A stretch of 10,235 nt of DNA. Origin: Candidatus Symbiobacter sp. (lineage in GTDB: Bacteria > Pseudomonadota > Alphaproteobacteria > Elsterales > Elsteraceae). The position numbers and the translations under genes are program-made. The notes below the pieces were generated by a model. It did no database searches. It saw only the letters and a list, made by a program, of their open reading frames with translations, and was not told the origin of the DNA. The stretch spans positions 1 through 10,235 of the forward strand of contig JASGCR010000054.1 in NCBI GenBank assembly GCA_030054015.1, read 5' to 3'. Positions 1 through 6,176 of this stretch are shown here, piece after piece (positions within the stretch are counted from its first letter, which is position 1; each line of letters starts with the position of its first letter).

Positions 1-20
1 GGGGTATTATTTCCACAATA

Positions 21-150
21 CTCCTGGGGGATTACCCGACTCGGACTGCAAGCGGAAATCCGCTTGCAGTCCGGCGGGTAATGACGCTCCTTCTTTTTGA
101 CGCTCTTTACTCCGCGCGGTGGGTAATGACGCTCCGCTTGCAATGACGCA
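21..150 (-). repeat. REP-like palindrome with truncated neighbouring units
   Basis: The core is a perfect 15-bp stem with a 2-nt loop (42-56 pairs with 59-73). It is enclosed by an outer 7-bp stem, ATTACCC at 31-37 with GGGTAAT at 76-82. Bases 35-90 recur identically at 2324-2379. Read on the minus strand, the order is head (GGAGCGTC), outer stem, GC linker, inner stem-loop, AGTC linker, outer stem, then CCCCCAGGAG. Two further copies of the head (ATGACGC at 126-132 and 143-149) follow without complete hairpins and look like truncated units. This is non-coding; open frames through it are only repeat translations. Confidence 0.8.
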
Positions 151-183
151 CCCTTTTATCGCAATAAAACTCCGAGGGCTGCC

Positions 184-217
184 CGCCGCCAATGTCTAGG
201 GCGGCGCCATTTTGTCT
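184..217 (+). terminator. Possible weak terminator-like hairpin
   Basis: CGCCGCC (184-190) pairs perfectly with GGCGGCG (200-206) across a 9-nt loop, and the T-rich stretch CCATTTTGTCTTT follows. It could end transcription arriving from left of the window. The T tract is interrupted and the loop is long, so it may instead be a decayed palindrome: CCGCCAATGTC also occurs in the 39-bp hairpin module at 6366-6400. Confidence 0.25.
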
Positions 218-246
218 TTGGCAAAAGGGGATTAATTTTATATATA
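218..246 (+). promoter_or_regulatory. Predicted sigma-70-type promoter for the heparinase II/III gene
   Basis: TTGGCA (218-223) lies 17 nt from TATATA (241-246), close to the TTGACA/TATAAT consensus with ideal spacing. Transcription would start near 252, leaving a leader of about 97 nt before the ATG at 349. The same TTGGCA hexamer forms the -35 box of the candidate ubiD promoter at 3110. Prediction from sequence only. Confidence 0.4.
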
Positions 247-348
247 CATGACCTATCAAAACTCCAGGGGTCTGTGCTAAGTTGCCTCAGAATTTTGCCG
301 CCGCTTTCATGCCCGCCGCGGGCGAACGCGATCATGCGAATAATGTGA

Positions 349-2067
349 ATGACATATCGAGTGTTCAATTTCGTTTACCGAAAAACGTCGGAAACTCTGC
401 GTCGGCTGAGGGCGTTCGCCAGAATTGCCCCCTGGTGGGGCGAGAGGGGCGAGCCGCCGCGATTCGCGCCGCATGATCCCTGGCCGGGTTCGACCGAACG
501 GGGGCGGGCAATGCTGGCGGGACTCTATGCCCTGCGCGGGGAGCAGATTCGTTTTGGCCGCAATTGCTGGAGTCCGGCCAAAGCCAGCCCCCAAATTTTG
601 GCGGCATTGCATGATTTTGATTGGCTGCGCGATCTCGATGCCACGGGCGATAAAAACGCCCTCAATATTATGCAAATGATGGTCGAGGATTGGCTCCTGG
701 CCGCCCCGCATTTTCCCCCCGATATTGCGCGTTTGGCGGCGCGGATCGATGTGTGCGGTCACCGCTTATTCATGTTATTGGCCTGGTATCCCCGGTTAAC
801 CCAAGCCAATTCACGTTTGGCTCGTTTGTTGCGGACCAGCCTGGTCGAACATGGGATGCAATTGCGGCAATCGCGCCTCAATCCCCAGCCCGAAGCGACG
901 CCAGAGCCACGCCTGCGCCCCAATATCCCCGCCGTGGCGATGATGCGGGCGCTGTGCGGCTGGTTGGCCTATGAATTATGTCTGGCGAAACCGCTCAGCC
1001 CTGGCGGTACTTACCCTGGCCCGGAAAATTTCGGCAAAGAACGCGATAAAGTTTTGCAAATGCTGCAGGATCGCATTCCGCAACTTTATTTTCCCGATGG
1101 CGGGCAAATATCGCGCAGCCCCATGGCCCAGGCCGAGATTTTGCGCGGTTTGGTGACGTGCCGCGATCTGTTTCGCCAGGCGCGTTTGCCCATTCCCCCA
1201 TCGGTGCAAAATGGCCTGGATCGTATGGCCCCGGCCTTGCGCTTTTTTCGGCATGGGGATGGTGGTTTGGCCTTGTTCCAGGACAGCATCGCCGGGGATA
1301 GTGCTGGACTCGATTTGGTCTTGGCGCAAAGTCAATCGCTGGGCGAGGCACCGCGCAGCCTGCCCCATAGCGGCTATGAAAGACTAGCCCAGGGCCCGAT
1401 GGTGGTCATGATGGATTGTGCCGCCCCGCCGCCGTCCGACATTCATCCGCTCGCCCATGCCAGTACCTTTGCCATCGAGGCCAGCATTGGCACGGAACGC
1501 GTGATCACCAATTGCGGGGCCTGGTTTGGCCCCCACACGGAATGGTGGCAGGCCGCCCGTCGTTCCGCCGCTCATTCCGGCCTCACCATCGAAGACAAAG
1601 ACACGGCTGAATTTCGTGAGGTTGGCGGGATAGGCCGCCGCCCCACCATTGCCGACAAAAGACGCAACGAAAATGACCAGGGTGTTTGGGTCGAAGCCAG
1701 CCATGATTTTTACCAGATAAAATTCGGCGTTACCCATCAAAGACGCCTGTTTTTGGCGGCTAATGGCCTCGATTTACGCGGCGAAGATATTATACAGGGG
1801 GCCGAAGCCCATTATTTTGCCATTCGTTTCCACATCCATCCGGTGGTCGAAATCAATCTGGATGCGGCTGAAAATTGTGCCTATTTGCGGCTGGGCAGTG
1901 GGGCGATGTGGCGGTTCCGCTCGGTGGGCGGCAGCCTCAGCGATGCCGAAACGGTTTATTTGGGGATGGATGGCGAAAAACGCCGCGCCCGCCAATTGGT
2001 GATCGAGGGCCTCATGACGGCCCCCACCACCCAAATTAAATGGGCCTTGCAGGCAACAACCGGGTAA
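349..2067 (+). CDS. Heparinase II/III family protein
   Basis: This 572-residue protein has the layout of alphaproteobacterial heparinase II/III-like proteins, which resemble polysaccharide lyases (alpha/alpha-toroid N-terminal half, beta-sandwich C-terminal half). Visible family landmarks are DPWPG (43-47), a helical region at about 80-300, DCAAPPP (356-361), a conserved AHAS/NCGAW block (369-392), RRSAAHSG (404-411), ASHDFYQIKFG (450-460), LRGED (476-480), RFHIHP (493-498) and a terminal IKWAL. No signal peptide is evident. The true substrate in this subgroup is not established. The ATG at 349 directly follows an in-frame TGA (346-348), so no upstream start is possible; no good Shine-Dalgarno precedes it. 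In many relatives the gene sits between rsmB and purH, but neither is present here. The stop codon falls within the end of a repeat. Confidence 0.88.
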   Translation: MTYRVFNFVYRKTSETLRRLRAFARIAPWWGERGEPPRFAPHDPWPGSTERGRAMLAGLYALRGEQIRFGRNCWSPAKASPQILAALHDFDWLRDLDATGDKNALNIMQMMVEDWLLAAPHFPPDIARLAARIDVCGHRLFMLLAWYPRLTQANSRLARLLRTSLVEHGMQLRQSRLNPQPEATPEPRLRPNIPAVAMMRALCGWLAYELCLAKPLSPGGTYPGPENFGKERDKVLQMLQDRIPQLYFPDGGQISRSPMAQAEILRGLVTCRDLFRQARLPIPPSVQNGLDRMAPALRFFRHGDGGLALFQDSIAGDSAGLDLVLAQSQSLGEAPRSLPHSGYERLAQGPMVVMMDCAAPPPSDIHPLAHASTFAIEASIGTERVITNCGAWFGPHTEWWQAARRSAAHSGLTIEDKDTAEFREVGGIGRRPTIADKRRNENDQGVWVEASHDFYQIKFGVTHQRRLFLAANGLDLRGEDIIQGAEAHYFAIRFHIHPVVEINLDAAENCAYLRLGSGAMWRFRSVGGSLSDAETVYLGMDGEKRRARQLVIEGLMTAPTTQIKWALQATTG

Positions 2068-2114
2068 GAGTCTAATTCAAAATAAATAGAATATTATGAA
2101 TTTTAAGTTGCGTC
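2065..2114 (+). repeat. Terminal segment shared with the 6177-6453 element
   Basis: From AGAG at 2067 to GCGTC at 2114, this 48-bp AT-rich stretch matches the reverse complement of 6405-6453. In the first 17 positions 15 match, and the last 16 (AATTTTAAGTTGCGTC) are identical. Both copies are preceded outside by TA. It therefore looks like the conserved outer end of a repeat family rather than unique intergenic DNA. The heparinase stop codon (2065-2067) is formed by the flanking TA plus the first base of the repeat. Confidence 0.65.
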
Positions 2115-2193
2115 ATTCTCCGTCGCCCAATCAAGAGCGTCAAAAAAAGGAGCGTCATTCCCCGCCGCCCAATCAAGAGCGTCGATAAAAGGA
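2110..2193 (+). repeat. Two 42-bp tandem units leading into a REP
   Basis: GCGTCATTC recurs at 2110, 2152 and 2194, exactly 42 bp apart. The first two units share a head (GCGTCATTC, CCGCCC-like), AATCAAGAGCGTC and an A-rich run ending in AGGA. The third occurrence starts the full palindrome at 2191. Similar spacing, on the opposite strand, is seen at 81-132. The units look like truncated heads of the REP that lost the hairpin and tail. Two repeats of composite REP sequence do not make a CRISPR. Confidence 0.65.
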
Positions 2194-2379
2194 GCGTCAT
2201 TCCCCGCCGCGCTGGGCGTGAAACGCACAGCGCGAGTCGGGGAATCCCCCAGGAGTTTTGGGGAATAATATGCCTGGGGGCTTTCCCCCGACCAATGTCT
2301 TACGACATTGGCGGGGGACAGGCCCCGACTCGGACTGCAAGCGGAAATCCGCTTGCAGTCCGGCGGGTAATGACGCTCC
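2191..2379. repeat. Paired inverted REPs (BIME/MITE-like, 189 bp)
   Basis: The ends GGAGCGTCATTCCCCGCCG (2191-2209) and CGGCGGGTAATGACGCTCC (2361-2379) are inverted repeats matching at 18 of 19 positions. The left half carries outer stem 2199-2205/2239-2245 (ATTCCCC/GGGGAAT) around inner stem 2208-2214/2228-2234. The right half carries the perfect 15-bp stem 2331-2345/2348-2362 also present at 42-73. Between them lies a separate 39-bp hairpin module. Two head-to-head REPs with a spacer match the definition of a bacterial interspersed mosaic element. It occupies the space after the heparinase gene and could also act as a bidirectional transcript end. Confidence 0.75.
2285..2323 (-). repeat. 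39-bp hairpin module, copy 1
   Basis: The exact reverse complement occurs at 6362-6400. Within it, CCCCCG-ACCAATGTC pairs with GACATTGG-CGGGGG, with one bulged A and a 4-nt loop. Here it is nested between the two inverted REPs at 2191-2379. Confidence 0.8.
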
Positions 2380-2459
2380 CTTTTTGACGCTCTTCCTTTT
2401 AAGTATTGAGGGGTGGTAAGCCGCCCGCAATAAAATATTGATTTTGCCATGGGAAGTGA

Positions 2460-3116
2460 TTATCGTGAAGCGTGCAAAACTATCGTGGTTTTGCCAAAAG
2501 CACTGGCTTTTTCAAAATCAATAATGGTGTTCGATTCCCGTGTCGTGCCGTCTTTGTAAACGGCTTTGACGGTATCAATTTCGTCTTGCGATACATCATC
2601 CAGCATTTTTAATTTGTGCGGCGGTGTATTTTCGTCAAGATTTAGGACGTAATAGCGACCAATTTTTGCGGTGGCGGAGGGGTAATAGGCAATATCACCG
2701 TTCACCCCCATTTCAACCATAATCCCAGCTTTGAAGGCGGTTAGGATGCCATCTTCGGGTTTAAAAGTAACACCGATACCATTTTGAAAACTCAGTGCTA
2801 ATTGGTTGAGTTGTTCCTTTTGTGCTTCCATTGCCTGCTCCTCTAAATCTTCCTTGACTTCTTGGACGTCCTTGGCAATTTTGATAATGGGCTGTCCCAC
2901 GATCATCACGGCAACATAGGCCAATACCGAGCCAAACCATGTCTGGTATTCTTTGAAAAAATCACTAAACTTAGTCAATCCTAACAGGGGAATAAATTTT
3001 TGCATTCCCAAGAAAAGACTGATAACAACGACCACTAATGCCAAGGCAATTTTAACACTTGATCGAAACAAGCGCAAGAATCCTTTCGGTAGCGTGTTTG
3101 GGGGTTGTTTTGGCAT
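2460..3116 (-). CDS. Uncharacterised two-helix membrane protein with coiled-coil segment
   Basis: This 218-residue protein belongs to no family I recognise. It has a basic N-terminus (residues 1-22), a first membrane segment at about 21-38 (ALALVVVVISLFLGM), a second at about 60-82 (FGSVLAYVAVMIVGQPIIKI), and then a charged Glu/Lys/Gln-rich helix at about 83-108 likely to form a coiled coil. A soluble, beta-rich-looking domain fills 112-218 (GVTFKPEDG, YYPSATAKIGRYYVLNL, KDGTTRESNTIIDFEKA). The positive N-terminus and two helices suggest an inner-membrane protein with both ends in the cytoplasm. The start is well supported: AAGGAG lies 7 nt before the ATG. The gene is divergent from ubiD, flanked downstream by the repeat mosaic, and more AT-rich than its neighbours, consistent with acquisition. 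No function is assigned. Confidence 0.75.
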   Translation of the reverse strand: MPKQPPNTLPKGFLRLFRSSVKIALALVVVVISLFLGMQKFIPLLGLTKFSDFFKEYQTWFGSVLAYVAVMIVGQPIIKIAKDVQEVKEDLEEQAMEAQKEQLNQLALSFQNGIGVTFKPEDGILTAFKAGIMVEMGVNGDIAYYPSATAKIGRYYVLNLDENTPPHKLKMLDDVSQDEIDTVKAVYKDGTTRESNTIIDFEKASAFGKTTIVLHASR

Positions 3117-3139
3117 TTTGTAACTCCTTATCCTATAAA
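3110..3139 (+). promoter_or_regulatory. Predicted promoter for ubiD-pmbA
   Basis: TTGGCA (3110-3115) is followed after 18 nt by TATAAA (3134-3139), placing the transcript start near 3146 and the ubiD ATG about 29 nt downstream. The -35 box lies over the first codons of the divergent membrane-protein gene. Prediction only. Confidence 0.4.
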
Positions 3140-3168
3140 ATATAGATGAGTTTTTTTACCAAAGTCAA
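3139..3168 (-). promoter_or_regulatory. Predicted promoter for the divergent membrane-protein gene
   Basis: On the minus strand, TTGACT (3168-3163) is followed after 18 nt by TATATT (3144-3139), and then by the AAGGAG ribosome site (3129-3124). It overlaps the ubiD promoter region, so polymerase binding in one direction should compete with the other. Confidence 0.45.
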
Positions 3169-3174
3169 CCAAGA

Positions 3175-4803
3175 ATGAACAATCCCGCAACATCCGCGCA
3201 AAAATCCTATAACAGCCTGCGCGATTTTATCGCCAGGCTTGAGGAAAGCGGGCAATTGCACCGCATTGCCGCACCGGTCTCCCCCAACCTTGAAGTCACC
3301 GAAATTCATCGGCGGGTGTTGGCGGCGGGCGGCCCGGCCTTGTTGCTTGAAAACCCGCGAGATCAGGGCAAATCCTATGATATTCCCATGTTGGTCAATC
3401 TGTTTGGCACGGTCGAGCGGGTGGCGATGGGCATGGGGCGTCGTCCCGACCAATTGCGCGAAATTGGCGAGACTTTGGCGTTTTTGCGGCAACCGGAGCC
3501 GCCAGGCGGCTGGCGCGAAGCCTTAGAATTGTGGCCGTTGCTCAAAACCGCTTTGGCGATGCGTCCCAAAACCACCCGCACGGCACCATGCCAGGAAATT
3601 ATCTACCAAGGCCAGGATATTGATCTATCTATGTTCCCGATTCAATCATGCTGGCCGGGCGAACCTGCGCCGCTCATTACCTGGCCGTTGGTGGTGACGC
3701 GGGGGCCTGGCGATGCCCGCGACGATGTGCCGAATTTGGGCATTTATCGGATGCAGGTTATAGGCCGCGACCGCACCATCATGCGCTGGCTCGCCCATCG
3801 CGGCGGGGCGCAGCATTTTCAACGCTGGAAGCAAGACGGGCGCGGCCCGATGCCGGCGGCGGCGGTGTTGGGGGCCGATCCGGGCATTATTCTCGCGGCG
3901 GTGACTCCGGTGCCGGAAACTCTGTCGGAATATCAATTTGCCGGGCTGTTGCGCGGCAAACGGGTGGAATTGGTCGATTGCATCAGCCAGCCCAGCCTGC
4001 AAGTCCCCGCCACCGCCGAGATTGTCCTAGAAGGCCTGGTGGATGACCAGGAGACCGCGCCCGAAGGTCCCTATGGCGACCATACCGGTTATTACAATGC
4101 GGTCGAACATTTCCCGGTCTTTCGCATCACCGCCATTACCATGCGCAAAAATCCGATTTATCTGTCGACCTATACCGGTCGCCCACCGGATGAACCCGCG
4201 ATTTTGGGGGTGGCGTTGAATGAGCTCTTCATCCCGCTTATTCAGCAACAATTTCCTGAAATTGTCGATTTTTATCTGCCTCCCGAAGGCTGTTCTTATC
4301 GCATTGCCGTGGTGGCGATTAAAAAACACTATCCTGGCCACGCCAAACGCATCATGATGGCGGTGTGGTCATATTTGCGGCAATTTATGTACACCAAATT
4401 CGTGATTATTGTGGATGATGATATTAACCCGCGCGATTGGAAAGATGTCATGTGGGCCATTTCGACCCGCATGGACCCGGTGCGCGATGTGACGCTCATT
4501 GATCGTACGCCGATAGATTACCTTGATTTTGCTTCGCCGGAAAGCGGGCTGGGCGGCAAAATCGGTCTCGATGCGACGAACAAAATAGCCCCCGAGTCCC
4601 AGCGCGAATGGGGAATACCGATTAAAATGACCGACGACATCATCGCCCGCGTCAGCGAAAATTGGACGCATTATGGCTTTTCGCCAGAGAATGATTTATC
4701 GTCGGAGAAGCCTCTCCCGTCTCACCCGTCACACCCGTCTCACCCGTCTCACCCGTCTCACCCATCTCACCCGTCTCACCTGAAAAATATCGAGCAATCA
4801 TGA
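3175..4803 (+). CDS. ubiD: UbiD family 4-hydroxy-3-polyprenylbenzoate decarboxylase
   Basis: UbiD decarboxylates 4-hydroxy-3-polyprenylbenzoate in ubiquinone biosynthesis, using prenylated FMN made by UbiX. The 542-residue product has the N-terminal family start SLRDFIARLEESGQL (14-28) and the cofactor/metal region NLGIYRMQ (187-194) with HRGGAQHFQRW (208-218). The catalytic segment is PEGPYGDHTGYY (296-307), where E297 and D302 sit at the spacing of the acidic pair in the family's Arg-Glu-Glu site. C-terminal landmarks are FVIIVDDDINPRDW (409-422) and LGLDAT-like GKIGLDAT (461-468). The conserved fold ends near residue 505; after it comes an unusual Ser-His-Pro repeat tail (515-535) encoded by a minisatellite. 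The ATG at 3175 has only a poor Shine-Dalgarno. The stop overlaps the pmbA start (ATGA), implying one operon with coupled translation. Other aryl-acid decarboxylase roles exist in the family, but length and motifs fit UbiD. Confidence 0.92.
   Translation: MNNPATSAQKSYNSLRDFIARLEESGQLHRIAAPVSPNLEVTEIHRRVLAAGGPALLLENPRDQGKSYDIPMLVNLFGTVERVAMGMGRRPDQLREIGETLAFLRQPEPPGGWREALELWPLLKTALAMRPKTTRTAPCQEIIYQGQDIDLSMFPIQSCWPGEPAPLITWPLVVTRGPGDARDDVPNLGIYRMQVIGRDRTIMRWLAHRGGAQHFQRWKQDGRGPMPAAAVLGADPGIILAAVTPVPETLSEYQFAGLLRGKRVELVDCISQPSLQVPATAEIVLEGLVDDQETAPEGPYGDHTGYYNAVEHFPVFRITAITMRKNPIYLSTYTGRPPDEPAILGVALNELFIPLIQQQFPEIVDFYLPPEGCSYRIAVVAIKKHYPGHAKRIMMAVWSYLRQFMYTKFVIIVDDDINPRDWKDVMWAISTRMDPVRDVTLIDRTPIDYLDFASPESGLGGKIGLDATNKIAPESQREWGIPIKMTDDIIARVSENWTHYGFSPENDLSSEKPLPSHPSHPSHPSHPSHPSHPSHLKNIEQS
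4716..4778 (+). repeat. 9-bp minisatellite (CCCGTCTCA)x7 at the 3' end of ubiD
   Basis: Seven consecutive 9-bp units start at 4716. Two differ by one base each: CCCGTCACA at 4725 and CCCATCTCA at 4761. Because the unit is a multiple of three, gain or loss of copies keeps the frame and changes only the number of Ser-His-Pro triplets. It ends 21 bp before the pmbA start codon. Confidence 0.95.
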
Positions 4804-6152
4804 CCCTTTCCCAAAATGATGCGTCTTTGTTGGAAAAATTGGAAAAAACCCTCGCTGCCGCCCGCCGCCAAGGGGCCAGCCAAGCCGATGCCATGATCTT
4901 GCGCAGCCAATCGCTGGCAGTGGCGCAACGCTTGGGCGCGCGTGAGAAATTAGAACGCTCGGAAAGCCAGGATTTGGGCTTGCGGGTGTTGGTGGGCAAG
5001 CAACAAGCGATTGTCTCGACCACCGATTTGTCGCCTGCCGCCCTCGATGCCTTGGTCGAACGCGCGGTGGCGATGGCGCGGGCGGCCCCCGAAGATAAAT
5101 TTTTGGGCTTGGCGGATATTGGTCAAACCGGCATCGCGGCCGCCGAATTGGATTTGTTTGATCCGGTTGAACCCTCGGTCGAGACTTTAACCGCCCGCGC
5201 CGCCCAATGCGAAGATGCCGCCCGCGCGATTGACGGCGTCAGCAATTCCGAGGGAGCCGAGGCGCAATGGAGCCAAACTGAGTTTTTCTTCGCCACAAGC
5301 ACGGGTTTTCAAGGCAGTTACCGCGCCACCGGCCATGCCTTAAGTGCCTCGGTCTTGGCGGGCAGCGGCACCGCGATGGAGCGCGATTATGATTATTCCC
5401 ATGCCGCCCACGCCAGCGATTTAACCGACCCCACAATTATAGGTCAAAATGCCGGAAGGCGGGCGGTGCGGCGGCTGCATCCGCGACCGGCGCAATCCGG
5501 CAAATTTCCGGTGATTTTTGAACGTCGCGTCGCCAGTATGATTCTGCGTGCCTTGGCCGGGGCGATTAATGGGGCGGCGATTGCGCGGGGGACGTCTTTT
5601 CTGCAAAAATCGATGGGGCAGCAAATTTTCCCGACCGCGATTAATATCCAGGACGATCCCTTGCGGCGGCGAGGGCAACGCTCGCGCTTGTTCGATGCCG
5701 AGGGGTTTGCGGCGACCCCGCGGCGTTTGATTGACCAGGGGGTACTCACCAGTTGGGTACTTGATCTGCGCACCAGCCGCCAATTGGGACTGGCCTCCAC
5801 CGGCAATGCGGCGCGGCATCCCTCGTCACCGCCCTACCCCAGCGTGAGCAATCTCTTTATCGCGCCGGGCCGTTTAAGCCTGGAAGAAATGGCGCGTGAC
5901 ATCGGCCAAGGTTTTCTCGCCACCGAACTCTTGGGGCATGGGGTCAATGACGTCACCGGCGATTACAGCCAAGGGGCGGCGGGGTTTTGGATCGATCACG
6001 GCGAAATCGCTTTTCCGGTGAGTGGGATTACCCTGGCGGGTAATATGAAAGACATTTTCGCCGATTTGGTTGCCGCCAATGACCTGGAATTTAAAACCGG
6101 CATTGATGCGCCGAGTCTGCGTACGGAGTCGCTGACCGTGGCGGGGGGGTGA
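4800..6152 (+). CDS. pmbA: TldE/PmbA family metalloprotease subunit
   Basis: This 450-residue protein is the non-catalytic-type subunit (TldE/PmbA) of the TldD/TldE protease, known in E. coli for microcin B17 maturation and CcdA degradation. Family landmarks are RSESQDLGLRVLVGKQQA (53-70), SSTDLSP-like STTDLSPAALD (73-83), RAVAMARAAPEDKF (88-101), and the C-terminal block GHGVNDVTGDYSQGAAGFW (379-397), ending in GEIAFPVSGITLAGNMKDIF (401-420). The HExxxH zinc motif of TldD is absent, which is why TldE/PmbA is chosen. A TldD partner is not in the window. Length is typical. The start overlaps the ubiD stop in ATGA, with little Shine-Dalgarno, so translation is probably coupled. No clear terminator follows; a repeat element begins about 25 bp after the stop. 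Confidence 0.92.
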   Translation: MTLSQNDASLLEKLEKTLAAARRQGASQADAMILRSQSLAVAQRLGAREKLERSESQDLGLRVLVGKQQAIVSTTDLSPAALDALVERAVAMARAAPEDKFLGLADIGQTGIAAAELDLFDPVEPSVETLTARAAQCEDAARAIDGVSNSEGAEAQWSQTEFFFATSTGFQGSYRATGHALSASVLAGSGTAMERDYDYSHAAHASDLTDPTIIGQNAGRRAVRRLHPRPAQSGKFPVIFERRVASMILRALAGAINGAAIARGTSFLQKSMGQQIFPTAINIQDDPLRRRGQRSRLFDAEGFAATPRRLIDQGVLTSWVLDLRTSRQLGLASTGNAARHPSSPPYPSVSNLFIAPGRLSLEEMARDIGQGFLATELLGHGVNDVTGDYSQGAAGFWIDHGEIAFPVSGITLAGNMKDIFADLVAANDLEFKTGIDAPSLRTESLTVAGG

Positions 6153-6176
6153 GGGGGGATTTTTAATGAGACTCTA

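Noticed and set aside
2110..2209. CRISPR-like array at 42-bp spacing
   Set aside because: There are no unique spacers between short conserved repeats; the whole 42 bp is conserved and leads into a palindrome.
2103..2450. 115-residue open frame on the minus strand (and others at 7-192 and 2197-2430)
   Set aside because: They translate the REP palindromes and 42-bp units; the peptides repeat themselves and have no ribosome site or known domain.
4652..5023. Minus-strand frame with a collagen-like Gly-Glu-Thr repeat
   Set aside because: It is the complement of the 9-bp minisatellite plus part of pmbA in another frame; both plus-strand genes are well supported.
4800..6152. TldD rather than PmbA/TldE
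   Set aside because: No HExxxH zinc-binding motif is present and the C-terminal block matches PmbA.
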